DNA of 17,381 nt from Rhodococcus_D sp039923155 (GCA_039923155.1 JBDTDI010000165.1:1-17381), one strand, 5' to 3'. Positions 7,964 to 14,448 are shown, numbered from the stretch's first letter. The notes: generated by a model from the letters alone, not told the origin. Made by a program: numbers and translations.

Positions 7964-8769
7964 TCGGGGTGGAGCTGCGGGCGATGCTGCGCCGGCCCCG
8001 TACCTGGGTCGTCATCTTCCTGCTGGACCTGCTGCCGACGATCGTGGCGGTGCTGCTGGCCCTGACCGACGTCGGTCCGCGTCCGGGGGAGGGTCCGGCG
8101 TTCCTGTCGGCGGTGATCGCCAACGGCCAGCTGTTCCCGCTGGCGGCCCTGGCCATCGTGCTGCAGCTGTTCCTGCCCGTCGCCGTCTCCGTCGTCGCCG
8201 GCGACGCGATTGCGGGTGAGGCTCAAGCGGGCACGCTGCGCTACCTGCTGACCCGCCCGGTCGGCCGGACCCGGCTGCTGGTGGCCAAGCTGATCTCGGT
8301 GGTCGCGTTCGTGCTGCTGGCGGTGGTCGTCGTCGCCGTGACCGGGTACTTCGTGGGTACCGTGCTGTTCGGCACGTCTCCGCTGGCGGTCTCCAGCGTC
8401 TCGGGCACCGCGCTCACCGAGAAGCAGATCGCGGTCCGCACCGTGCTTGCCGTGGGCTACGTGACGCTGTCGATGCTCGGTGTGGCCGCGGTGGCGCTGT
8501 TCCTGTCAACCCTGACCGACTCCCCCCTGGCGGCGACCATCGGGGCGCTGGCCTTCCTGATCGCCAGCTCGCTGCTGCTCACCCTGGACGCCGCCGACGC
8601 CCTCTCTCCCTACCTCCCCACCCGGTATTGGTTCGCGTTCGTCGACCTGTTCCGGGACCCGGTACCAATGCGGGACCTGCTGCGCGGCATCGGGCTGCAG
8701 GGGGTCTACGTGGTGGTGCTGCTGGGGGCGGCGTGGGCCAACTTCTCCAGCAAGGACATCACCAGCTAG
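7960..8769 (+). CDS. ABC-2 family transporter permease
   Basis: This 269-residue membrane protein is the channel half of the exporter. GTG 7960 overlaps the ATPase stop by 4 bases and gives VIGVELRAMLRRPRTW, a typical ABC-2 amphipathic N-terminus. About six hydrophobic segments follow: near residues 15-37, 50-75 (with the conserved-looking GDAIAGEAQAGTLRYLLTRP after it), 102-130, 158-180, 187-208 and 245-262. The motif EAQAGTLRYLLTRPVGR is characteristic of the ABC2_membrane_2/NosY-like group. The gene ends 10 bases before the 3' end of the convergent lipase gene, with only the GAGCGCTC palindrome (8774-8781) there, so no clear terminator separates them. Confidence 0.88.
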   Translation: MIGVELRAMLRRPRTWVVIFLLDLLPTIVAVLLALTDVGPRPGEGPAFLSAVIANGQLFPLAALAIVLQLFLPVAVSVVAGDAIAGEAQAGTLRYLLTRPVGRTRLLVAKLISVVAFVLLAVVVVAVTGYFVGTVLFGTSPLAVSSVSGTALTEKQIAVRTVLAVGYVTLSMLGVAAVALFLSTLTDSPLAATIGALAFLIASSLLLTLDAADALSPYLPTRYWFAFVDLFRDPVPMRDLLRGIGLQGVYVVVLLGAAWANFSSKDITS

Positions 8770-8779
8770 CGACGAGCGC

Positions 8780-9595
8780 TCACGGGGCGACGCTGAGGCG
8801 GACGCAGTCGGAGGCCCTCAGGGTCACCGTCGCCCCGGTGCCCAGCTCGGCAGCGACCATCGCACCCACCAGGGGATCGCGCGGCAGGTTGCCGTGGTCC
8901 ACGGTCGAGTCCGCGCACACGCTCTGCACCGGGATGTCGATGGCCCCCGTCAGGCTCGCCGAGCTGGGCGGGGTGACCACCTGGTCCGCGGTGGTCCAGA
9001 TCGACACCCACTCCGGCCCGTCCGGGGTCTCGTCACCGCGGTTCAGCGCCGCCAGCACCGGGCTGCCGGGGGTCAGCTGCTGACAGGCGATCGGGCACTG
9101 GCTGGGCAGCAGCCCAGCGGCGAGGCCAGCGAGCTGGGTGCCGTGGTGCGGGGAGCCGAGGGTGACGATCCGCCGGGCCTGGGCGGCGCCACCGAGGTCG
9201 GCAGCCCAGATCCGGGCTACCACCCCACCTGCGGAGTACCCGACGACGTCGACCGAGCTGGACCCGGTGCGGGCGCGGGCGGCCGTCGCCGCCGCTCCCA
9301 GCGTGCGGGCCTGCGCCGTCAGGTCTCCGATGCCTCCGCCAGGCAGCGTCACCACGGTCGCGTCGCGGCCACCCTGCCGCAGCCGTGCGGCCAGCACGTC
9401 GAGCGAGGTGGTCGAGCCGCCGTAGCCGGGCACCAGCAGCACCGGCCCGGGCCTTGACTGCTGCACCTGCGCCCCGGAGGGGTTCGACGTCCTGCCCCGC
9501 GTCGCGGCGACGGCAACGACCACGGCGAGGACCAGCACGAGCGCCGCCACCGCGAGCAGCAGCCGACGTCGGGCCGGGGAGAGGGCGGCGAGCAC
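8780..9595 (-). CDS. Secreted or membrane-anchored lipase/esterase (alpha/beta hydrolase)
   Basis: This protein is about 271 residues and hydrolyses an ester substrate outside the membrane. RRRLLLAVAALVLVLAVVVAVAAT (about 10-32) is an anchor or signal sequence. VLLVPGYGGS gives the oxyanion region, GYSAGG holds the nucleophile (Ser121), WTTADQVV the Asp (204) and TVDHGNLP the His (234), as in the Lipase_2/LipA type of Streptomyces and Bacillus. Four cysteines (167, 171, 227, 264) could form two disulfides, in keeping with export. The start is uncertain. GTG at 9595 has GGAGG only 2 bases upstream. The frame stays open to a GTG at 9679 that abuts the stop of the upstream ATPase gene, which would add 28 residues encoded by the 32-bp repeats. 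The shorter form is preferred because the extension is repeat-encoded and Cys/Arg-rich. Confidence 0.85.
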   Translation of the reverse strand: MLAALSPARRRLLLAVAALVLVLAVVVAVAATRGRTSNPSGAQVQQSRPGPVLLVPGYGGSTTSLDVLAARLRQGGRDATVVTLPGGGIGDLTAQARTLGAAATAARARTGSSSVDVVGYSAGGVVARIWAADLGGAAQARRIVTLGSPHHGTQLAGLAAGLLPSQCPIACQQLTPGSPVLAALNRGDETPDGPEWVSIWTTADQVVTPPSSASLTGAIDIPVQSVCADSTVDHGNLPRDPLVGAMVAAELGTGATVTLRASDCVRLSVAP

Positions 9596-9605
9596 GGCCT
9601 CCAGT

Positions 9606-9678
9606 GTGCCCGCGACGGCCAGGGCACCAGCAAACCCGTGCCCGCGACGGCCAGGGCACCAGCAAATCCGTGCCCGCA
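9606..9678. repeat. 32-bp tandem direct repeat, about 2.3 copies, each with hairpin potential
   Basis: Units begin at 9606, 9638 and 9670 (the last truncated at about 9 bases). Copies 1 and 2 differ at one base near the end (CAAACCC against CAAATCC). Each full unit contains GTGCCC and GGGCAC arms around a 10-base loop. The repeat fills the gap between the ATPase stop and the preferred lipase start. Confidence 0.9.
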
Positions 9679-9679
9679 C

Positions 9680-11203
9680 CTATCGGCGTCGTCGGGTTCC
9701 GAACATGCCGCGACTGATCTCCCGACCGGCGGAGGATGCCGCCGAGCGCAGGAAGCTCTTCACGGCCGGGTTGCCTAGCACCTGCGCGAACAAGCCCGCG
9801 CTGTCGTGCTCCTCGCGGGGTGAAGCCTCAGCTGGCTCCGGGGTCGACCGGGCGGCGATCGGAGGAGCCACCTTGGCGGCGAGCTTCTCGTACGCAGAGT
9901 CCCGGTCGACGGTCGCGGCGTAGGTGGCGTGCAGAGGGCTCGCCTGCGCGGCAGCAGTGATGGCCGCGTCACCGATGGTGTTCATCAACGAGCGCGGCGC
10001 CCGCAGCCGGGTCCAGGCGACCGGGGTGGGCGTGCCCCGTTCGCTCAGCACCGTGATGATCGCCTCGCCGGTGCCGAGGCTGGTGAACGCCTGCTCCAGG
10101 TCGTAGTGCTCGGTGCGCGGGTAGGTCTTCACCGTGCGCGACAACGCCTTCTGGTCGTCGGGGGTGAACGCCCGCAAGGCGTGCTGCACCCGCGCACCCA
10201 GCTGCGAGAGCACTGCGTTGGGCACGTCGGCGGGCAGCTGGGTGCAGAAGAACACCCCCACACCCTTGGACCGGATGAGCTTGACGGTTTGCTCCACCTG
10301 CTCGAGGAACGCCTTGGACGCGTCGGCGAAGAGCAGGTGCGCCTCGTCGAAGAAGAACACCAGCTTGGGTTTGTCGGTGTCGCCCATCTCCGGCAGGTCC
10401 TCGAACAGCGTCGCCAGCAGCCACATCAGGAAGGTGGAGAACAGGGCAGGCCGGGCGGCGCTGGCGCCGAGCTCGATCAGGCTGATCACCCCGCGGCTCT
10501 CCACGACACGCATCAGGTCGGTCGGGTCGAGCTCCGGCTCACCGAAGAAGGTGTCACCCCCGTCGGCCTCGAGGGTGACCAGGTTGCGCAGGATGACCCC
10601 GGCCGTCGCCCGGGACACCCCACCAATGCCCTGCAGGTCCGCCTTGCCCTCGTCGCTGGTGAGGTGGGTGATGACGGCGCGCAGGTCCTTCAGGTCCAGC
10701 AGGGGCAGGCCCTGGGTGTCGGCCCAGTGGAAGATCAGCCCCAGCGTCGACTCCTGGGTCGGGTTGAGCGCGAGCACCTTGCTCAACAACACGGGCCCGA
10801 AGCTGGTCATGGTGGCACGCACCGGGACCCCGGTACCTTCGGTGCCCAGGGAGAGAAACTGGACGTCGAAGCCCGTGGGGTTCCAGTCGTCGCCGGTGTC
10901 GGTGGCGCGGGAGGTGATCCGGTCTCCGGGCTGACCGGGGGCGCTCAGCCCGGAGAGGTCACCCTTCATGTCGGCCATGACCACCGGAACTCCCTGGGCA
11001 GCCAGCTGTTCGGCCATCAGCTGCAGGGTCTTGGTCTTGCCGGTGCCGGTCGCCCCGGCAATAAGGCCGTGCCGGTTCATCATCGCCAGCGGGATGCGGA
11101 CCCGCGCCACGACGTCGACGGTGTCGTCCACGATGACGGTCCCGAGCTCGAGGGCCGCACCCTCGGTGGTGTAGCCGGAGGCAATGTCCTGCTGCGCTGT
11201 CAT
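9680..11203 (-). CDS. HerA-like helicase/ATPase, DUF853 family
   Basis: This 507-residue ATPase belongs to the HerA/FtsK superfamily (bacterial helicase HerA-like, DUF853, E. coli YjgR type). Walker A is GATGTGKT (50-57), Walker B is LVFFFDEAHLLF (281-292, Asp286, Glu287), and a sensor-like segment FFCTQLPADVPNAVLSQLG follows (318-336). AADMKGDLSG-type sequence (VVMADMKGDLSGL) after the first strand is typical. The C-terminus is a linker rich in Ala/Pro/Glu (about 445-470), then a basic tail ending in GTRRRR. DUF853 members are widespread but poorly characterised; DNA pumping or end-processing is inferred from the superfamily. The ATG at 11203 is chosen over the longer open frame because upstream sequence is the oligoribonuclease gene on the other strand, and a -10 element sits 8 bases before it. 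Confidence 0.88.
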   Translation of the reverse strand: MTAQQDIASGYTTEGAALELGTVIVDDTVDVVARVRIPLAMMNRHGLIAGATGTGKTKTLQLMAEQLAAQGVPVVMADMKGDLSGLSAPGQPGDRITSRATDTGDDWNPTGFDVQFLSLGTEGTGVPVRATMTSFGPVLLSKVLALNPTQESTLGLIFHWADTQGLPLLDLKDLRAVITHLTSDEGKADLQGIGGVSRATAGVILRNLVTLEADGGDTFFGEPELDPTDLMRVVESRGVISLIELGASAARPALFSTFLMWLLATLFEDLPEMGDTDKPKLVFFFDEAHLLFADASKAFLEQVEQTVKLIRSKGVGVFFCTQLPADVPNAVLSQLGARVQHALRAFTPDDQKALSRTVKTYPRTEHYDLEQAFTSLGTGEAIITVLSERGTPTPVAWTRLRAPRSLMNTIGDAAITAAAQASPLHATYAATVDRDSAYEKLAAKVAPPIAARSTPEPAEASPREEHDSAGLFAQVLGNPAVKSFLRSAASSAGREISRGMFGTRRRR

Positions 11204-11211
11204 GAGTGCGC

Positions 11212-11217
11212 AGGCTA
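11212..11217 (-). promoter_or_regulatory. -10 element for the HerA-like ATPase gene
   Basis: On the minus strand TAGCCT ends 8 bases before the ATG at 11203, consistent with leaderless transcription. It faces the orn promoter within a 43-base gap. Confidence 0.4.
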
Positions 11218-11233
11218 CTGCCAGCATCGACAC

Positions 11234-11239
11234 TAGGGT
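11234..11239 (+). promoter_or_regulatory. -10 element for leaderless transcription of orn
   Basis: TAGGGT ends 7 bases before the ATG at 11247. It decides the start over the longer frame beginning at 11184, which overlaps the divergent ATPase gene. Confidence 0.55.
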
Positions 11240-11246
11240 GAGGGTC

Positions 11247-11855
11247 ATGCAGGACAAGCTGGTGTGGATCGACTGCGAGATGACCGGGCTGGACCTGGCG
11301 CACGACAAGCTCATCGAGGTTGCGGTGCTCGTCACCGACTCCGAGCTCAACGTGCTCGACCCGGGAATCGACCTGGTCATCCACGCCGACGACGACGCCC
11401 TCGCAGCCATGCCGCAGGTCGTTCAGGAGATGCACGCCCACTCCGGGCTGACCGAGGAGGTTCGCGCCGCCACTCTCACCCTGGCGCAGGCGCAGGCGCA
11501 GGTCCTCGCCTACGTGCAGCGTTTCGTGCCCGAGGCGCGCACCGCCCCGCTGTGCGGCAACAGCATCGCCACCGACCGAGGGTTCCTGGCCCGCGACATG
11601 CCGGAGCTCGACGCGCACCTGCACTACCGGATGGTCGACGTCAGCTCGATCAAGGAGCTAGCCCGACGGTGGTACCCGCGCATCTACTTCGCCCAGCCCG
11701 AGAAGGGTCTGGCCCACCGCGCGCTGGCCGACATCACCGAGAGCATCCGGGAGCTGGCCTACTACCGGCGCACCGCCTTCGTGGACGACCCCGGGCCCAG
11801 CTCGGAGCAGGCGAAGGCCGTGGCGGCCGAGCTGATGGACGCCGCGCCGGAGTGA
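11247..11855 (+). CDS. orn: Oligoribonuclease
   Basis: This 202-residue 3'-5' exonuclease of the DEDDh group degrades 2-5 nucleotide RNAs, including pGpG and nanoRNAs, to mononucleotides in the cytoplasm. The metal ligands and the general base are all present: Asp9 and Glu11 in WIDCEMTGLD, Asp110 in GNSIATDRGFL, His157 and Asp162 in KGLAHRALADITESI. VDVSSIKELARRWYP is the conserved Orn segment. The length matches the actinobacterial family (about 200-215, slightly longer than the 181 of E. coli). A short Glu/Ala-rich C-terminal tail ends it. A tRNA-His gene begins 58 bases after the stop, the same order as I recall for Mycobacterium tuberculosis orn (Rv2511) and hisT, which supports both the gene identity and actinobacterial ancestry. 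Confidence 0.97.
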   Translation: MQDKLVWIDCEMTGLDLAHDKLIEVAVLVTDSELNVLDPGIDLVIHADDDALAAMPQVVQEMHAHSGLTEEVRAATLTLAQAQAQVLAYVQRFVPEARTAPLCGNSIATDRGFLARDMPELDAHLHYRMVDVSSIKELARRWYPRIYFAQPEKGLAHRALADITESIRELAYYRRTAFVDDPGPSSEQAKAVAAELMDAAPE

Positions 11856-11880
11856 TTTCTCGCCCCCGGCAGCGGGGCGG

Positions 11881-11911
11881 TACGGTGTGCTCGGCCCTGG
11901 CGACAGGGCCG
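11881..11911 (+). promoter_or_regulatory. Promoter -10 and leader hairpin of the first tRNA-His
   Basis: TACGGT (11881-11886) is a candidate -10. A 7-bp hairpin CGGCCCT/AGGGCCG with a 6-base loop GGCGAC follows at 11892-11911 and ends 2-3 bases before the tRNA. The same hairpin precedes the second tRNA. Confidence 0.45.
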
Positions 11912-11913
11912 CG

Positions 11914-11986
11914 GTGGGTGTAGCTCAGATGGTAGAGCACCGGGTTGTGATCCCGGTTGTCGCGGGTTCGAGCCCCGTCACTCACC
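11914..11986 (+). tRNA. tRNA-His (anticodon GTG), copy 1
   Basis: This is a full cloverleaf of 73 bases. The acceptor stem is GTGGGTG/CACTCAC (one G-T pair), the D arm GCTC-AGATGGTA-GAGC, the anticodon arm CCGGG-TTGTGAT-CCCGG with normal T33 and anticodon GTG, the variable loop TTGTC, and the T arm GCGGG-TTCGAGC-CCCGT. A G at 11913 can supply the histidine-specific G-1 opposite the discriminator C (11986). The 3' CCA is not encoded. It lies directly downstream of orn and has its own -10 element and leader hairpin. Confidence 0.97.
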
Positions 11987-12062
11987 CCGCTGAACAAGGT
12001 TCGAGTGGTCGGCCCGAGCCATGAGCCTGTCGTCGACGCGAACGTTCGCCGTACGGGTTTCA

Positions 12063-12078
12063 CAGGGCGCGGGCCCTG
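12063..12078 (+). terminator. Hairpin between the two tRNA-His genes
   Basis: CAGGGC (12063-12068) and GCCCTG (12073-12078) form a 6-bp stem with a GCGG loop. It may end transcription of the first tRNA; no T-tract is present. Confidence 0.3.
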
Positions 12079-12093
12079 GACGCGGCCGGACAG

Positions 12094-12124
12094 CACGGTG
12101 GACACGGCCCTGGCGACGGGGCCG
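12094..12124 (+). promoter_or_regulatory. Promoter-like element and leader hairpin of the second tRNA-His
   Basis: CACGGT (12094-12099) matches the first copy's TACGGT except for the important first T. The hairpin CGGCCCT/GGGGCCG (12105-12124) with the same GGCGAC loop follows. The second copy thus keeps the leader structure but has a weaker-looking -10. Confidence 0.35.
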
Positions 12125-12126
12125 AG

Positions 12127-12199
12127 GTGGGCGTAGCTCAGCTGGCAGAGCACCGGGTCGTGATCCCGGTGGTCGCGGGTTCGAGCCCCGTCGCTCACC
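12127..12199 (+). tRNA. tRNA-His (anticodon GTG), copy 2 with C33
   Basis: This is a complete 73-base cloverleaf. The acceptor stem is GTGGGCG/CGCTCAC, the D arm GCTC-AGCTGGCA-GAGC, the anticodon arm CCGGG-TCGTGAT-CCCGG, the variable loop TGGTC, and the T arm is identical to copy 1. The acceptor pair that is T-A in copy 1 is C-G here, a compensated change. The base before the GTG anticodon is C rather than the almost universal U33. G-1 is available at 12126 and the discriminator is C (12199). CCA is not encoded. It could be a functional variant or an early pseudogene. Confidence 0.9.
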
Positions 12200-12276
12200 C
12201 GCTCGCCGGTCCGCCTCCAGAGGCACTCGGGTGTCCGAAGTGGTGCTCCAGCCCGCTCTTCGATCGAGACCGTTGT

Positions 12277-12301
12277 GCAGCGCAGTGGGGACAGTCGCTG
12301 C
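12277..12301. terminator. Possible terminator between tRNA-His copy 2 and the convergent methyltransferase
   Basis: GCAGCG (12277-12282) and CGCTGC (12296-12301) form a 6-bp stem with a 13-base loop. It lies in the 119-base convergent gap, where I see no other feature. It has no T-tract. Confidence 0.3.
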
Positions 12302-12318
12302 GGACGGGGTGATCTCCC

Positions 12319-13116
12319 TCAGGCCCGGGCCAGCACCTCGCCGTGCAGCACCGAGAACCATCCGTCCTCGCTGGCGGCCCACGTCCGCCACCCGTCGGAG
12401 ATGCGCTGCAAATCGTCCCGGGTGGCGGCCCCGGAGGCCAGCAGCTGCTCGGTGAGCGCCGAGCCGACGATGCGCTCGGCCCACAGCTCGCCCCACCACC
12501 GACGCTCGAGCGCCGAGGCGTGGCACCACGTGCTCGACGTCGCGGTCACGTCGGTGAACCCTGCCGCCCGCGCCCAGGACAGCAGCCGCCGCCCGGCGTC
12601 GGGCTCGGCGCCGTTGTCCCTGGCCGCCTGACGGTACAGCCGCAACCACTCGTCGAGCTCGGGCACGGCCGGGAACCAGGCGAAGGCGCCGTAGTCGGCG
12701 TCCCGAGCGGCCACCACCCCACCCGGCGCGCACACCCGTTGCATCTCGGCGAGAGCCCGGACCGGGTCACTCACGTGCTGCAGCACCTGGTGGGCGTGGA
12801 CCACGTCGAAGCAGCCGTCGGCCAGCTCCAGCTGGTGCACGTCGGCGACCACCCCCCGCACGTCCACCCCCTGCTGACGTGCGTGTTCGCGCGTCAGCTC
12901 GAGGGCCTCCGCGCTCATCTCGACTGCGGTGACGACACCGGGAGCAACCCGCCGGGCCAGGTCGACGGTGATGGTGCCGGGCCCGCTGCCCACGTCCAGC
13001 ACCGACATTCCCGCCTGCAGGTGCGGCGCCAGGTAGGCCGCAGAGTTGTCCACCGTGCGCCAGCTGTGTGAGCGCAGCACCGACTCGGCGTAACCGTGGG
13101 TGTATCTCTCACTCAT
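12319..13116 (-). CDS. SAM-dependent class I methyltransferase (UbiE/Methyltransf_11 type)
   Basis: This 265-residue cytoplasmic methyltransferase transfers a methyl group from S-adenosylmethionine to an unknown acceptor. Motif I is VLDVGSGPGTITVDLA (39-54). The acidic residue of motif II is in TAVEMSAEAL, motif post-II in GVVADVHQLELADGCFDVVH, and motif IV follows in VLQHVSDPVRALAEMQRV. The C-terminal half (AWFPAVPELDEWLRLYRQAA, TATSSTWCHASALERRWWGE) is the substrate lid and gives no specific assignment. The start is the ATG at 13116 (MSERYTHGYAESVL), with a TACCGT -10 element 7 bases upstream, so it is probably leaderless. It is divergent from murT with 84 bases between. A link to cell-envelope work is possible from position only. 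Confidence 0.88.
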   Translation of the reverse strand: MSERYTHGYAESVLRSHSWRTVDNSAAYLAPHLQAGMSVLDVGSGPGTITVDLARRVAPGVVTAVEMSAEALELTREHARQQGVDVRGVVADVHQLELADGCFDVVHAHQVLQHVSDPVRALAEMQRVCAPGGVVAARDADYGAFAWFPAVPELDEWLRLYRQAARDNGAEPDAGRRLLSWARAAGFTDVTATSSTWCHASALERRWWGELWAERIVGSALTEQLLASGAATRDDLQRISDGWRTWAASEDGWFSVLHGEVLARA

Positions 13117-13123
13117 GCTCGCG

Positions 13124-13129
13124 ACGGTA
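13124..13129 (-). promoter_or_regulatory. -10 element for the methyltransferase gene
   Basis: On the minus strand TACCGT ends 7 bases before the ATG at 13116, with no ribosome binding site between, which fits a leaderless transcript. Confidence 0.45.
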
Positions 13130-13170
13130 GACCGTGGCCCGGTGGACGGGAATCCGCTTCCACTGGATGG

Positions 13171-13183
13171 ACACTGCCAGTGT
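13171..13183. promoter_or_regulatory. Palindrome in the murT promoter, possible operator
   Basis: ACACTG-C-CAGTGT is a perfect 6-bp dyad centred at 13177. It lies just upstream of a candidate murT -10 (CAGAAT, 13189-13194, 6 bases before the ATG at 13201), where it would cover the promoter spacer and -35 region. Confidence 0.4.
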
Positions 13184-13200
13184 TCTGCCAGAATACCGCC

Positions 13201-14448
13201 ATGCCCACGATCAGCACACGCGGTCGGGTTGCGCTTGCGGTGGGCTCGGTCGTGGCTTGGGCCTCGCAGCGGGCCGGCCGCGGCAAGGGCGGCATGATCG
13301 GCGGCCTCGCGGCCATGACGTTGGCCCCCTCGATCATGGGTCAGCTCGCCCAGGGGCGCCGGACCGTCCTGGTGACCGGCACCAACGGCAAGTCGACAAC
13401 CACCCGGATGACTGCCGCTGGGCTGGGCACCGTGGCCCCGGTGGCCAGCAACGCCGACGGCGCGAACATGGACGCCGGGCTCATCGCCGCCCTGGCCGCG
13501 GACAGGACTGCAGCGCTGGCCGTCCTCGAGGTCGACGAGCTGCACCTGCCGCACGTCAGCGACGCCGTCCACCCCGCGGTGGTGGTGCTGCTCAACCTCA
13601 GTCGCGACCAGCTCGACCGGGTCGGGGAGATCACGATGATCGAACGACGGCTGCGCGCGGGGCTGGCTCGGCACCCCGACACGATCGTCGTCGCCAACTG
13701 CGACGACGTGCTCGTCTCCTCCATCGCCTTCGACTGCCCGAACGTGGTGTGGGTGGCGGCGGGCGGGGGCTGGGCCGCCGACTCCGCGGGGTGCCCCCGC
13801 TCCAACGGCCAGATCGTGTGGGAGGGCGCCCACTGGTTCTCCTCCGCAGACGCGTCCTTCTCCCGGCCAGAACCGGACTGGTGGGTCGACGAGACGACGC
13901 TGCACGGGCCGGGGGGGACCGCGCTGGAGATGAACCTGGCCCTGCCGGGTCGCGCCAACCGCGGCAACGCGGCGCAGGCGGTCGCGGCCGCGGTCACCCT
14001 CGGCGCCACCCCGGTCGACGCAGTGCGGGCCGCCGCCGAGGTGAGCGAGGTGGCTGGACGCTACAAGCGGATTCAGCTGGGCGTGCACAGCGTGCGGCTG
14101 CTGCTGGCCAAGAACCCCGCCGGCTGGCAGGAAGCGCTGTCGATGGTGGACCGGGACGCACCCGGGCTGGTGGTCGCCGTGAACGGTCAGGTGCCCGACG
14201 GCACCGACCTGAGCTGGCTCTGGGACGTGCGGTTCGAGGACTTCGAGGGCGTTCGCGTCGTCGCGGCCGGGGAACGGGCCGCCGACCTCGCCGTGCGCCT
14301 GACCTACGGTGGCCTCGAGCACCAGGTGGTGCCCGACACGGTGCGCGCCATCGCTTCCTGCCCCCCGGGCCGGGTCGAGGTGCTGGCCAACTACACCGCC
14401 TTCCGTGACCTCAACCGGGCAATCACCAAGCGGACGAGCCATGTCTGA
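13201..14448 (+). CDS. murT: Lipid II isoglutaminyl synthase, Mur ligase-like subunit MurT
   Basis: This 415-residue protein is the ATP-using subunit of the MurT-GatD complex, which amidates the alpha-carboxyl of D-Glu in lipid II to D-isoglutamine at the cytoplasmic membrane face. An N-terminal hydrophobic segment (about 8-21) is followed by the ATP loop VTGTNGKSTTTRM (58-70), Mur ligase segments VLEVDELHLPHV (108-119) and LLNLSRDQLDRVGEI (130-144), ANRGNAAQA (252-260), and the DUF1727 C-terminal domain with NPAGWQEAL. Asp342 in SWLWDVRFEDF corresponds to the Asp that completes the GatD catalytic site. The zinc-ribbon region found in many MurT proteins (usually two Cys pairs) keeps only Cys198 (GCPRS); no other Cys occurs between 199 and 386. 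Its stop overlaps gatD by 8 bases. The ATG at 13201 fits a -10 six bases upstream. Confidence 0.95.
   Translation: MPTISTRGRVALAVGSVVAWASQRAGRGKGGMIGGLAAMTLAPSIMGQLAQGRRTVLVTGTNGKSTTTRMTAAGLGTVAPVASNADGANMDAGLIAALAADRTAALAVLEVDELHLPHVSDAVHPAVVVLLNLSRDQLDRVGEITMIERRLRAGLARHPDTIVVANCDDVLVSSIAFDCPNVVWVAAGGGWAADSAGCPRSNGQIVWEGAHWFSSADASFSRPEPDWWVDETTLHGPGGTALEMNLALPGRANRGNAAQAVAAAVTLGATPVDAVRAAAEVSEVAGRYKRIQLGVHSVRLLLAKNPAGWQEALSMVDRDAPGLVVAVNGQVPDGTDLSWLWDVRFEDFEGVRVVAAGERAADLAVRLTYGGLEHQVVPDTVRAIASCPPGRVEVLANYTAFRDLNRAITKRTSHV

Noticed and set aside
9606..9678. Possible CRISPR array
   Set aside because: The repeats are directly adjacent without spacers and only about 2.3 copies exist; no cas genes are nearby.
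9596..9679. Lipase start at the GTG 9679 abutting the upstream stop
   Set aside because: Not excluded, but there is no ribosome binding site and the added 28 residues are encoded by the tandem repeat; kept as an alternative.
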